DNA of 44,140 bases from Streptomyces caniscabiei (GCF_014930365.1 NZ_JABXWI010000037.1:1-44140), one strand, 5' to 3'. Counted from the first letter of the stretch, positions 8,029 to 16,235 are shown. A program made the numbers and translations. Notes: a model not told the origin generated them from the sequence alone.

Positions 8029-8957
8029 AGTTCCGCAGTGACCCATCGGTCGTCCGGGGGTCCATCGCCCCCGTCGTCACACCGTTCACGGCGGACGGCG
8101 CCGTCGACCACGACAGCCTGCGCGGCCTGATCAGCTTCCAGCTGGAGTCCGGCTCGCACGGCATCTCGCTGGGCGGATCCACCGGCGAGCCCAGTGCGCA
8201 GAGCGTCGCCGAACGGATCGCGGGGATGCGCACCGCGGTGGAGGAGATCGGCGACCGGGTGCCGTTCCTGCCCGGCACGGGCTCCCACAAGCTCGACGAG
8301 ACCCTCGAAATGACCGCCGCCGCACAGGAGTTGGGCGCTGACGCGGCGCTGGTGATCACGCCGTACTACGCGCGGCCCACCCAGGAGGCGCTGTACGAGT
8401 GGTACGCGACGGTGGCGCGGGAGTTCCCGGACCTGCCGATCGTCGCCTACAACGTGCCCTCGCGCACGGCTGTCGACATCGCGCCCGAGACGGTGAAGCG
8501 GCTGTTCTCCGACTTCGAGAACTTCGTCGGGGTGAAGGAGACGACGAAGGACTTCGAGCACTTCTCCCGCGTGCTGCACGCCTGCGGCCGTTCGCTGCTG
8601 ATGTGGTCGGGGATCGAGCTGCTGTGCCTGCCGCTGCTGGCGCTCGGCGGGGCGGGCTTCGTGTCGGCCGTGGCCAACCTCGCGCCGACGGCGGTGGCGC
8701 GCATGTACGAGCTGTGGGAGGCCGGCGAGTTCGACGCGGCGCGTGACCTGCACTACCGGCTGCACCCGCTGGTGGACCTGCTGTTCGTCGAGACCAACCC
8801 GGCGCCGGCGAAGTGGGTGCTCGCGCGGCAGGGCCGTATCTCCTCCGCCCATGTCCGGCCGCCGCTGACCACCCCGACGGAAGCGGGTCTGGCGAAGATC
8901 CGCGCGCTGCTCGCGGAGGGCGGCGACCTCACCGCACCGATCGGAGCCGACAAGTGA
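8025..8957 (+). CDS. DapA/NAL-superfamily lyase (dihydrodipicolinate-synthase-like aldolase)
   Basis: A 310-residue TIM-barrel class I lyase. The Schiff-base Lys171 is in FVGVKETTKD, the catalytic Tyr142 in AYNVPSRT, and the carboxylate-binding loop is GGSTGEP (residues 50-56). The GTG start overlaps the stop of the preceding RraA-containing frame, and the stop overlaps hpaE (GTGA). Lying between a FAH/RraA frame and HpaE/HpaD, it is probably not the lysine-biosynthetic enzyme. It may act as a pyruvate-type aldolase for an acidic intermediate such as 4-hydroxy-2-oxoheptanedioate. That role is inferred only from context; the classic HpcH/HpaI aldolase is absent from the visible cluster. Confidence 0.82.
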   Translation: MKFRSDPSVVRGSIAPVVTPFTADGAVDHDSLRGLISFQLESGSHGISLGGSTGEPSAQSVAERIAGMRTAVEEIGDRVPFLPGTGSHKLDETLEMTAAAQELGADAALVITPYYARPTQEALYEWYATVAREFPDLPIVAYNVPSRTAVDIAPETVKRLFSDFENFVGVKETTKDFEHFSRVLHACGRSLLMWSGIELLCLPLLALGGAGFVSAVANLAPTAVARMYELWEAGEFDAARDLHYRLHPLVDLLFVETNPAPAKWVLARQGRISSAHVRPPLTTPTEAGLAKIRALLAEGGDLTAPIGADK

Positions 8958-10435
8958 CCCCTGAGAATCTGCCCTCCCTCATCCCGCACTGGATCGGCGG
9001 CGAAGCCGTCGAGGCCGCCGACGGGCGGACCTTCGATGTGGCCGATCCGGTCACCAACGGCGTCTACGCGCAGGCCGCACGGGGCACGGCCGCCGACGTC
9101 GAACGGGCCGGGAACGCGGCCCGGGCCGCGTTCCCGGCCTGGGCCGGCCTCGCGAACCGCGAGCGCGCCGGCGTTCTGTACCGCGTCGCGGACGCCGTCG
9201 AGGCCCGCCACGAGCGGCTGGCCGCCTTCGAGACCTACGACACCGGCCTGCCCATCACGCAGGCCAAGGGGCAGGCACGCCGTGCGGCGGAGAACTTCCG
9301 CTACTTCGCGGATGTCGTCGTCGCGCTCGGCGAGGAGGCGTTCCGGCAGGGCGAGAACCAGTTCAGCTATGTCGTGCGGGCTCCCGTCGGCGTGGCGGGG
9401 CTGATCACGCCGTGGAACACCCCGTTCATGCTGGAGAGCTGGAAGCTGGCCCCGGCCCTGGCCTCCGGCTGCACGCTGGTGCTCAAGCCGGCCGAGTGGA
9501 CACCGCTGTCCGCGTCGCTGTGGCCGGAGATCTTCACCGAGGCGGGCGTCCCGGCGGGCGTGGTGAACATCGTGCACGGCATCGGCGAGGAGGCCGGCCA
9601 GGCGCTCGTCGATCATCCGGACGTGCCGCTGATCTCCTTCACGGGGTCCACCGACACCGGCCGCCACATCATCCGCTCCAGCGCCGAGCACCTGAAGACG
9701 ACCTCGATGGAGCTGGGCGGCAAGTCCCCCGCCGTCGTCTTCGCCGACGCCGACCTCGAAGCCGCCCTCGACTCGGTCGTGTTCGGGGTGTTCTCCCTCA
9801 ACGGTGAGCGCTGCACGGCCGGTTCACGGGTGCTCGTGGAAAGGCCGGTGTACGAGGAGTTCACCCGCCGTCTGGGCGAGCGGGCGGCGAACGTACGCGT
9901 CGGGCTCCCCGCCGACCCCACCACCGAGGTCGGCGCGCTGGTCCACCCCGAGCACTACGCACGCGTCCTGAACTATGTCGAGATCGGCCGGAAGGAGGCC
10001 AGACTGGTGGCGGGCGGCAGCCGTCCCGACCACCTCACCGAGGGCAACTACCTCCAGCCGACCGTCTTCGCCGATGTCGAACGCGACGCGCGGATCTTCC
10101 AGGAGGAGATCTTCGGCCCGGTCGTCGCGGTGGCCCCCTTCGACACCGAGGAGGAGGCGATCGAGCTGGCCAACGCCACGCAGTTCGGCCTGGCCGCCTA
10201 CATCTGGACGTCCGACATCAAGCGCGGCCACCGCATCGCCCATGCCGTCGAGTCCGGCATGCTGTGGATCAACTCCCACAACGTCCGTGACCTGCGCACC
10301 CCCTTCGGCGGGGTCAAGGTATCCGGGGTCGGCCGCGAGGGCGGCGCCCACTCCATCGACTTCTACACCGAATCGAAGATCGTCCACGTCGCCCTCGGCG
10401 ACGTCCACACGCCCCGTTTCGGAGCCACGTCATGA
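8954..10435 (+). CDS. hpaE: 5-carboxymethyl-2-hydroxymuconate semialdehyde dehydrogenase
   Basis: A 493-residue NAD-dependent aldehyde dehydrogenase of normal length. Key residues are Asn155 (ITPWNTPF), Lys178 (LVLKPAEWTP), the catalytic Glu253 (SMELGGKSP) and nucleophile Cys287 (LNGERCTAGSR). GSTDTG at 231-236 is the cofactor loop. The pattern WKLAPALASGC, EWTPLSA and the C-terminal HNVRDLRTPFGGVKVSG are those of the HpaE subgroup, which oxidises the ring-cleavage aldehyde in 4-hydroxyphenylacetate/homoprotocatechuate breakdown. The GTG start is set by the 4-nt overlap with the upstream lyase; the 3' end overlaps hpaD by 4 nt. The adjacent extradiol dioxygenase that would make its substrate supports the call. 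Confidence 0.88.
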   Translation: MTPENLPSLIPHWIGGEAVEAADGRTFDVADPVTNGVYAQAARGTAADVERAGNAARAAFPAWAGLANRERAGVLYRVADAVEARHERLAAFETYDTGLPITQAKGQARRAAENFRYFADVVVALGEEAFRQGENQFSYVVRAPVGVAGLITPWNTPFMLESWKLAPALASGCTLVLKPAEWTPLSASLWPEIFTEAGVPAGVVNIVHGIGEEAGQALVDHPDVPLISFTGSTDTGRHIIRSSAEHLKTTSMELGGKSPAVVFADADLEAALDSVVFGVFSLNGERCTAGSRVLVERPVYEEFTRRLGERAANVRVGLPADPTTEVGALVHPEHYARVLNYVEIGRKEARLVAGGSRPDHLTEGNYLQPTVFADVERDARIFQEEIFGPVVAVAPFDTEEEAIELANATQFGLAAYIWTSDIKRGHRIAHAVESGMLWINSHNVRDLRTPFGGVKVSGVGREGGAHSIDFYTESKIVHVALGDVHTPRFGATS

Positions 10436-11457
10436 GTACGCACCCGCATCCCGACGCCCCGGACGTCATCCGCTCCGCGTACGCCCAGCTCGCGGTCGCC
10501 GACCTCGGTGCCGCCCGCTGGTTCTGGGTCGACATGCTCGGCTTCCACGTCCAGCACGAGGACGCGGGAGCGCTCTACCTGCGCGGCAGCGACGCACTCA
10601 CCCACCACTCCCTGGTGCTGCGGCGCGGGGACGTGGCCGCTCTGGATCACATCGCCTACCGGGTGCGCACGCCGGACGACGTCGACAAGGCGGAGACGTT
10701 CTTCCGCCGGCTCGGCCGGCCGGTCAAGCGGCTGAGGAAGGGAGAGGGCACCCACGGCGTCGGCGACGCGGTGCGGGTCGTCGATCCGCTCGGCTTCCCC
10801 GTCGAGTTCTTCCACGACATCGAGCGCGCCGAGCGGCTGATCCAACGCTACGACCTGCGCCACGGCGCCGAGATCGCCCGCCTGGACCACTTCAACATCT
10901 GCACGCCCGACATCCCCGCCGCCTACGCCCACTACCGGTCCCTCGGCTTCGGCTGCTCCGAGACGATCGAGGGACAGGACGAGGACGGCGAGCACGAGCT
11001 GTACGCGGCCTGGATGTACCGCAAACAGACCGTCCACGACGTCGCCTTCACCGGCGGAGCCGGACCGCGTCTGCACCACCTCGGCGTCGCCACCCACGAG
11101 TCCCACCAGGTCCTGCGCGCCGCCGACCTGTTCGGCTCCCTGCGCAAGGAGCACCACATCGAGCGCGGTCCCGGCCGCCACGGCGTCTCCAACGCCTTCT
11201 ACCTGTATCTCAGGGATCCCGACGGCCACCGGGTCGAGATCTACACCTCCGACTACTACACCGGCGACCCCGACCACGAGACGTACCGCTGGAACGTCCA
11301 CGACGACCGCCGCCGCGACTTCTGGGGCAACGCCGTCATCGAGTCCTGGTACAAGGAGGCCACGCGGGTTCTCGACCTCGACGGCCACCCGCAGCCCGTC
11401 TCCGACGCGCTGCTCGACGAGTCCGCCGTCCAGGTGGGGGCGGACGGACTGGGCTGA
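10432..11457 (+). CDS. hpaD: 3,4-dihydroxyphenylacetate 2,3-dioxygenase (type I extradiol, homoprotocatechuate)
   Basis: A 341-residue vicinal-oxygen-chelate extradiol dioxygenase that opens the homoprotocatechuate ring. The metal triad is visible as His153 (LDHFNICTPD), His216 (LHHLGVATHE) and Glu269 (RVEIYTSDYY). The second-sphere His202 (QTVHDVAF) and Tyr259 match the positions used in the Brevibacterium/Arthrobacter homoprotocatechuate enzymes. The protein has two VOC modules, N-terminal (about 15-130) and catalytic C-terminal (about 150-285), followed by an extended tail (YRWNVHDDRRRDFWGNAV) typical of that group. It is the last gene of the operon; no strong terminator is seen after it. 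The isomerase, hydratase and upstream monooxygenase genes of the pathway are absent here. Confidence 0.9.
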   Translation: MSTHPHPDAPDVIRSAYAQLAVADLGAARWFWVDMLGFHVQHEDAGALYLRGSDALTHHSLVLRRGDVAALDHIAYRVRTPDDVDKAETFFRRLGRPVKRLRKGEGTHGVGDAVRVVDPLGFPVEFFHDIERAERLIQRYDLRHGAEIARLDHFNICTPDIPAAYAHYRSLGFGCSETIEGQDEDGEHELYAAWMYRKQTVHDVAFTGGAGPRLHHLGVATHESHQVLRAADLFGSLRKEHHIERGPGRHGVSNAFYLYLRDPDGHRVEIYTSDYYTGDPDHETYRWNVHDDRRRDFWGNAVIESWYKEATRVLDLDGHPQPVSDALLDESAVQVGADGLG

Positions 11458-11536
11458 CACCCCCGGGGGCACGTGCGGCTCCCGGCTCACAGAGCGAGGC
11501 ACCGCGCGGACCGGGTGTCAGTCCTCGCAGGAGACC

Positions 11537-11872
11537 TCATCCCCGCATGGTGTCGGCACCCGCGCCGCCCCACAGTTCGTCGGCGCCGTGCCCGCCGTTC
11601 AGGGAGTCGTCGCCCGCGTCGCCCTCCATCACGACACGGACGCCGCTGGGCCCCGCGTCGGGGGTGTCACCGTGTCGGCGAGGTCGCCCGTGTCGATGGA
11701 CAGCGCGCGTACCCCGGCCCGCGCAGATCACGGAGTCGGGGGTGCGCTGGGTGCAGCCCGTGCCGGCGGTGACGGTGTCGCCCTCGTCGGCGATGACGAC
11801 ATTGCCGCCCGACGCGCTGACGGTGACCTCTGCTGCTCCTGTCGTCGAGGTGTCCGTGAGCCGACCGTTCGT
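11537..11872 (-). pseudogene. Remnant of a secreted RTX-type calcium-binding protein
   Basis: The minus strand ends with GDAGDDSLNGGHGADELWGGAGADTMRG and a stop, which is a run of GGxGxD nonapeptide repeats as in hemolysin-type calcium-binding proteins. Upstream is a beta-rich stretch with VTVSASGGNVVIADEGDTV and two cysteines, also typical of Streptomyces proteins of this kind. No signal peptide or plausible start precedes it. Between about 11722 and 11665 the sensible reading lies in another frame (VRALSIDTGDLADTVT), so a pair of compensating 1-nt shifts is present, both at C/G homopolymer runs. The piece is a 5'-truncated, frame-disturbed relic. The flanks at 11458-11536 and 11873-12152 contain no gene; the latter must hold the promoter of the next plus-strand gene. 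Confidence 0.6.
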
Positions 11873-12152
11873 CGGGCGATCGGCGCTCGTTGGAGCATGC
11901 CCATGGCGAGGTCGGGGCGGACGGGGGCACGGCCCCCAGTCATGGAGCACGCGTCCTGGCGTGCGTCCCACGGGCGTCCCAGCGCCCGTGGAACGTCCCA
12001 GGCAGCAGCGGCCACGGCGTCCCACCGTCCCCCGGGCCCCGGATCTCCTTGCCGGAAAGGATCATCGTCGGCAATGTCTGTTGCCCACCGGGCCTCTCCG
12101 CGATCACCGGAGACAGGGACCCGTGGCATCTCATCGACAGAAGGAAGCAGAC

Positions 12153-12542
12153 ATGCGCCTTTCCCTCAGCAAGCGCACTTTCGCCATGGTCGGCGCCATG
12201 GTCGCCGGTTCGGCGATCTTCGCCGCGCCCCAGGCCCACGCCGACTCCTACAAGGGCTGCGTGTACCCCCGCGTCTGCTTCTATCTGACCGCCGCCGACT
12301 GGGAGGCGCAGTCGCCGACCGCCGCGTACCAGGACGTCACCAGCAGCTACCAGAACCTGGGATCGCGGAGCCGGGGCTCGGTCTATGTCTTCAACACCCG
12401 CAACGACGACCGGGTGATGCTCAGGTACCTCCGCAACGGCGTGACCGGCTACGAATGCATCGAGCCGAGCACGGGACGCCAGTACCCCTCCAATCACACC
12501 GTGACCGGCGTCATGATCCAGAGCGCTTCCAGCTGCGACTGA
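12153..12542 (+). CDS. Small secreted protein, peptidase inhibitor I36-like
   Basis: A 129-residue exported protein. The Sec signal peptide spans about residues 1-31 (basic MRLSLSKRTF, hydrophobic AMVGAMVAGSAIFA, then APQAHA before the cut). The mature part has Cys36 and Cys42 in KGCVYPRVCFY, then an aromatic-rich beta region (SVYVFNTRNDDRVMLRY, GYECIEPS) and a final Cys. This resembles the SMI/I36 family of crystallin-fold proteins common in Streptomyces secretomes. The start is supported by AAGGAAG about 5 nt upstream. It stands alone and converges on the kinase-partner gene, ending 15 nt from it. I36 assignment is by pattern only; it may be a related extracellular protein without inhibitor function. 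Confidence 0.7.
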   Translation: MRLSLSKRTFAMVGAMVAGSAIFAAPQAHADSYKGCVYPRVCFYLTAADWEAQSPTAAYQDVTSSYQNLGSRSRGSVYVFNTRNDDRVMLRYLRNGVTGYECIEPSTGRQYPSNHTVTGVMIQSASSCD

Positions 12543-12557
12543 CGCGCACGACGGCCC

Positions 12558-13511
12558 TCAGGAGCAGTCGTACGTGAAGCGGGTGCCGGCCGTGTGCCGG
12601 TCCGCGGTGAGGATGCGCAGTTCGGCCCGGGCCGTGCGGTGGCCCTTGCCCTGGAAGGTCCACCGCAGGTGCACGCGTGCCTGACGCTGCCCCCGGACCA
12701 TCACCTCTTCCAGGACACCCGAGCGGGTCCCGTCGCTGCGGATCCAGCGGTACGAGAACGTGCCCGGACGGCCGTTCGTCGCGACGACGGCGACGATGTC
12801 CGCGGTGCCGTCGCACCCCAGGACCGTGGGCCGGGCCGTGACCGTCACCGTGTCGACCTCGAGAGGCGGTCCGAGCCGCTGCCAGGCGAGGAACGCGAGG
12901 ACGCACAGGAGCACCAGCACGGGCAGGGCGTGTCGGCGCAGCCGTCGGCGCCGCGGTACGGGGGTGGGCGGCAGGGCGGGGAGCGTGCGGTGGGTTCGCT
13001 GCGCGACGACGTTGGTCACGCCCGGGCCGAAGCGCAGCAGCGTGCCGTCGATGCGGTCGGGCGGGGTGGACCCGTTCACCGCGGCCGCGGAGGGCTGTTC
13101 GACGGTCCTCTCGGGGAGGGTCGCCTCGGCAAGGGTCGCCTCGGCGAGGGTGTCGTCGGTCTCGGGTCTCTGGATCCAGTGGCTGGCCAGCACGGTGGCG
13201 CTGTACTCGGGGGCGTGCTCGGCGTCGGCCGCGTTCGTCTCGGCGGCGGGGACGCGGTCCTCGACGGGGCCGAGGTGGAGGGTGGCGGCGGGCCCCAGTC
13301 GCACTGTGGCGGCGGGGCCGAGGTGCATGGTGGGGGCCGACTCGCCGACGGTCGGAAGAACCTGGGTGGGCTCGCCGGCTCCGGTGTGCTCCGGCACCTG
13401 TGTGACCGCGTCGTCGACGCCCTCCACCAGCGTCACCGAGTCCGGCAGCATCATCGTGGGCTCGTCGGCCGCCGCGGTCGCGGGCGTGCTGTCGTCGTTC
13501 TGCGTGGTCAT
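12558..13511 (-). CDS. Single-pass membrane protein coupled to the Ser/Thr kinase; function unknown
   Basis: A 317-residue protein with three parts. The cytoplasmic part (1-185) is acidic and Thr-rich, with recurring short motifs EPTMMLP (18-24), VTQVP (36-40), EPTQVLP (47-53), PTMHLGP (60-66) and tandem LGPAAT units. One transmembrane helix (about 195-210) follows a basic PRRRRLRR stretch, so the N-terminus is inside. The outer domain (about 218-317) is beta-rich with two cysteines (VLGCDG and final YDCS). Its ATG overlaps the kinase stop by 4 nt, so the two are translated together. The outer domain resembles that of the kinase in spacing (VTV start, W, terminal Cys). The Thr motifs look like possible kinase targets. 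I do not recognise a named family. Confidence 0.7.
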   Translation of the reverse strand: MTTQNDDSTPATAAADEPTMMLPDSVTLVEGVDDAVTQVPEHTGAGEPTQVLPTVGESAPTMHLGPAATVRLGPAATLHLGPVEDRVPAAETNAADAEHAPEYSATVLASHWIQRPETDDTLAEATLAEATLPERTVEQPSAAAVNGSTPPDRIDGTLLRFGPGVTNVVAQRTHRTLPALPPTPVPRRRRLRRHALPVLVLLCVLAFLAWQRLGPPLEVDTVTVTARPTVLGCDGTADIVAVVATNGRPGTFSYRWIRSDGTRSGVLEEVMVRGQRQARVHLRWTFQGKGHRTARAELRILTADRHTAGTRFTYDCS

Positions 13512-15169
13512 CGGATATCACACCGTCTGGTCAGAAGCTGCTGCGAGGCACCGCCGTCGGCGGAGGTCGGGGTGGTCGTGGCCTGCACCGCCCAGTAGCA
13601 GGCGGTGCTCCGGAAGGCGTGGTCGACGGTGAGTGTGTACTGGGTGGCGCCGCTGCGTTCGAAGGTCTGGGACGTGCCGTCCGGGGCGCCGAGTTGTCTG
13701 CCCGAGTCGCCCGCGAACCACGAGACGGTGAGGGAGAACGGTCCGGTGCCGTCCGTGACGATGCTGATGGTCGCCGTGGCGGTCACCGGACCCGTCTGCC
13801 GGAAGCCGGAGACCGTCACGTCCTTGACGGCGGGCGCGACGACCGGAGCCGGGGAGGTGGTCGTCGGCGCCGGGGTGGTGGTCTCCCCGCCGGGCTCGGT
13901 CGTCTCCGTGGTCCCGCCCGTGGTCCCGTCCGTGGTGGCGGAGGACGAGGGTGCGTCGGTCGGGGTGGGGACGGCGTCCGAGGGCGACAGGGAGGGTGAC
14001 GGCGACTGGCCGGCCGAGTCGGAGGGCGTCGGGGACGGGGAGGGTGAGCCGGTCGGGGACGGGGGCGCCGCCGTGTCCGTACTCGCATCGGCGCTGGTGG
14101 TGGCAAGGGCCTGGGCCACCTGACCGGTGTCGCCCCCGGGGGTGTGCTGGAGTCCGACGGTGAGGACGGCTCCGAGGAGCAGCGCGGCACCGGAGACGAG
14201 CATGCCGGAGCGGCCCGGCAGCCACGCCTGGGCGCCGCCGCGGCCCGGTTCCTGGTGCAGGACCGTGCGGGCGGTGTCCGTGGTGGTTCGAGGGGTACTG
14301 CGGGCCGAGGGCAACAGCAACGGCAGGAGGGCCACCAGCGCGGCGAGCCGGCCACGGCCGCGTTCCTCCCATTCGGGCCCGTAGCCCGCGAGGGCGGCCG
14401 CCTCCAGTTCCCTGACGAACGCCTCGGCCTCCTCCGGCCGGTCCTCCGGGTCCTTCGCCAGACCCCGGCGTACCAGCTCACGCACCGCCTCCGGCACCTC
14501 GTCCGCGGGCACGGGTGCGTCGACGTGCTGCAACGCGAGCGCCGCGAGGTTGTCGCCGCGGTACGGCTTGTGGCCCGTCAGGCACTCGAAGAAGGTGGCG
14601 GCGGCCGCGTACACGTCGGCGGCGGGGGAGGCGGGCGCTCCGGTCCACTGCTCCGGGGCCATGTAGGAGGGGGTTCCGGCCACACCCGCGCTGGTGCCCG
14701 CGTCCACCGCGATGCCGAAGTCGACCAGCTTGGAGGATCCGTCCGGCGCGACGAGGACGTTCTCCGGCTTGTAGTCGCGGTGGACGACGCCGACGCGGTG
14801 CGCGTCCGCCAGTCCGAGCAGTGATCCCTTGAGGATGACGAGCGCGGCCTCGGGCCCGAGCGGGTCCTCCCGCTTCAGCACGGCGCGCAGCGAGACGCCG
14901 TCCACCAGCTCCATCACGATGGCGGCGCCGTCCGGGCCCTCCACGTACTCGTACAGCTCGGTGACGAAGGGGCTCTCCAGCCCGCCGAGCAGCCGCGCCT
15001 CGGTGCGGAAGTCGCGTACGAAGCCCGGCCGGGTGCGCAGGGACTCGCTGAGGTACTTCACGGCCACCGGCACGCCGGTCTCCTCGTGCACGGCGAGAAC
15101 GACCCGCCCGCTCGCCCCCGACCCGAGCTCGGACGACTCGGTGTATCCAGGCAATGTCCATGTGTTCAT
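13508..15169 (-). CDS. Membrane-anchored serine/threonine protein kinase (PknB type)
   Basis: A 553-residue Hanks-type kinase. The kinase domain (about 9-265) has the P-loop LGSGASGRVV, Lys38 (VAVKYL), Glu57, catalytic loop HRDYKPEN with Asp132, DFG Asp150 and APEQ at 171-174. HRDYKPEN is a slight variant of HRDLKPxN. A transmembrane helix lies near 322-340. A long Ser/Thr/Pro-rich linker (about 355-445) then leads to an outer beta-sandwich-like domain (about 450-553) with two cysteines. There are no PASTA repeats. The frame is open to 15256, but ATG 15169 with upstream GGGGGGCTGG starts the domain properly. The stop overlaps the partner gene (ATGA). The outer domain presumably senses a ligand or the partner. 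Confidence 0.88.
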   Translation of the reverse strand: MNTWTLPGYTESSELGSGASGRVVLAVHEETGVPVAVKYLSESLRTRPGFVRDFRTEARLLGGLESPFVTELYEYVEGPDGAAIVMELVDGVSLRAVLKREDPLGPEAALVILKGSLLGLADAHRVGVVHRDYKPENVLVAPDGSSKLVDFGIAVDAGTSAGVAGTPSYMAPEQWTGAPASPAADVYAAAATFFECLTGHKPYRGDNLAALALQHVDAPVPADEVPEAVRELVRRGLAKDPEDRPEEAEAFVRELEAAALAGYGPEWEERGRGRLAALVALLPLLLPSARSTPRTTTDTARTVLHQEPGRGGAQAWLPGRSGMLVSGAALLLGAVLTVGLQHTPGGDTGQVAQALATTSADASTDTAAPPSPTGSPSPSPTPSDSAGQSPSPSLSPSDAVPTPTDAPSSSATTDGTTGGTTETTEPGGETTTPAPTTTSPAPVVAPAVKDVTVSGFRQTGPVTATATISIVTDGTGPFSLTVSWFAGDSGRQLGAPDGTSQTFERSGATQYTLTVDHAFRSTACYWAVQATTTPTSADGGASQQLLTRRCDIR

Positions 15170-15421
15170 TCCAGCCCCCCAAGGCCGCCGTGCGTCGAAG
15201 CCCCACCTCTCTGGCGAATCGCCGCGCCGCGCGATGAGAGACACATTTTCAGCCACTGCGGTTGCGGTGCGCCATCCTCTGCGGAGCGACTTCCTGCGGA
15301 CCGCTTTCCTCTGAGGAGCGCCTCCCCTGCGGCACGCGGTCCTCGCGTGCGTGCGACCGCGCTACGGCAGCGGAGTGTACGGCGGGACCGCTCGTGCTGC
15401 GAAGACTCGCGTCGAACCTGG

Positions 15422-15958
15422 TCACCCACGCGTGTGCTCCTCGCGTGTGATCGCGTGGACGCGTACTCGTCTGCCGTGCGCGGGCACCGTCGTCTCGCGG
15501 TCCAGGTGCATGCCGAGTTTGCGCATGACGGACTCGGAGGCGGTGTTGTCTACGTTGCAGATGCTCAGGATCCGGTCCAGGCCGACTCCGTCGAAGGCGT
15601 GCTCCAGGACGGCACGAGCAGCCTCCGTGGCGATGCCGTGTCCCCAGAAGCGGCGCGCGAGACGCCAGCCGATCTCGACGGCCGGAAGGACCTCGGGCAG
15701 GAAGTTCGGAACGGCGGTGCCCGTCCAGCCCGTCAACTCGCCGGTCTCGCGCAGTTCGACGGCGAACAGACCGTGCCCCTGCTCCTCCCCATCGGCCCGT
15801 ATCCGGTTCAGCCATGCCGCCGTCTCGTCCCTCGTACGTACGGAGCCGTCGCCGACGTACCGCATCACCTCCGGGTCCGCGTGCATCTCGGCGAGCAGGT
15901 CGAGGTCGTCGTCGCGCCAGGGCCGCAACCGCAGCCGGGCAGTGAGGAGTTCGGGCAC
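15422..15958 (-). CDS. GNAT-family N-acetyltransferase (RimJ/RimL type)
   Basis: A 178-residue acetyltransferase. The N-terminal LLTARLRLRPWRDDDLDLLAEM and the middle VEIGWRLARRFWGHGIATEAARAVLEHAF are the hallmark segments of the RimJ/RimL-like Acetyltransf_3 group. The acetyl-CoA pyrophosphate loop is RFWGHGIA (Q/RxxGxG/A). Late motifs NTASESVMRKLGM complete the fold. The ATG at 15958 gives full family length. It lies 252 nt downstream of the divergent-side start of the kinase on the same strand and shows no coupling to other genes. Such enzymes acetylate protein N-termini, antibiotics or small amines; the substrate cannot be deduced. Confidence 0.85.
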   Translation of the reverse strand: MPELLTARLRLRPWRDDDLDLLAEMHADPEVMRYVGDGSVRTRDETAAWLNRIRADGEEQGHGLFAVELRETGELTGWTGTAVPNFLPEVLPAVEIGWRLARRFWGHGIATEAARAVLEHAFDGVGLDRILSICNVDNTASESVMRKLGMHLDRETTVPAHGRRVRVHAITREEHTRG

Positions 15959-15987
15959 GGCGCATCATCGCACGCGATCTTCGATGA

Positions 15988-16235
15988 AGCCTGCGCCGCA
16001 GCGAGGTCGTCGCGCTGGCCGACGTCAGCGTCGAGTACTACGCCAAGCTGGAACGCGGCAACCTCGCCGGAGTCTCCCCGGGCGTCCTCGACGCCGTCGC
16101 CCGCTCTCTCCGGCTCGACGACGCCGAACGGACCCACCTGCTGCACCTGGCGAAGGCCCACCACCGAGCGTCAACCCGCCAACCTCGCCCGGTACGCGTT
16201 TTGGGATCCCGCGTCGTTCCCACGCCGACCCCCGG
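15988..16235 (+). pseudogene. Remnant of a MmyB-type XRE-family regulator
   Basis: The plus strand from 15991 reads LRRSEVVALADVSVEYYAKL, then ERGNLAGVSPGVLDAVARSL and RLDDAERTHLLHLAKAHH. This is the helix-turn-helix part of the large actinobacterial family of XRE regulators with a C-terminal MmyB-like domain. An in-frame stop (15985-15987) replaces the usual first 25-30 residues. Just beyond the helix-turn-helix, at about 16170-16215, a different frame reads QPANLARYAFWDPAS, a motif from the MmyB-like domain. The intervening 70 or so residues and the C-terminus are gone. The gene is therefore truncated at both ends with an internal deletion and frame change. The next 290 nt to 16527 hold nothing I recognise. 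Confidence 0.75.

Noticed and set aside
9975..12542. An 855-codon plus-strand frame running through hpaE, hpaD and the secreted protein
   Set aside because: Only its last 129 codons (from ATG 12153) carry a signal peptide and folded-domain pattern; the rest is Arg/Pro/Ser-rich out-of-frame sequence over hpaE and hpaD.
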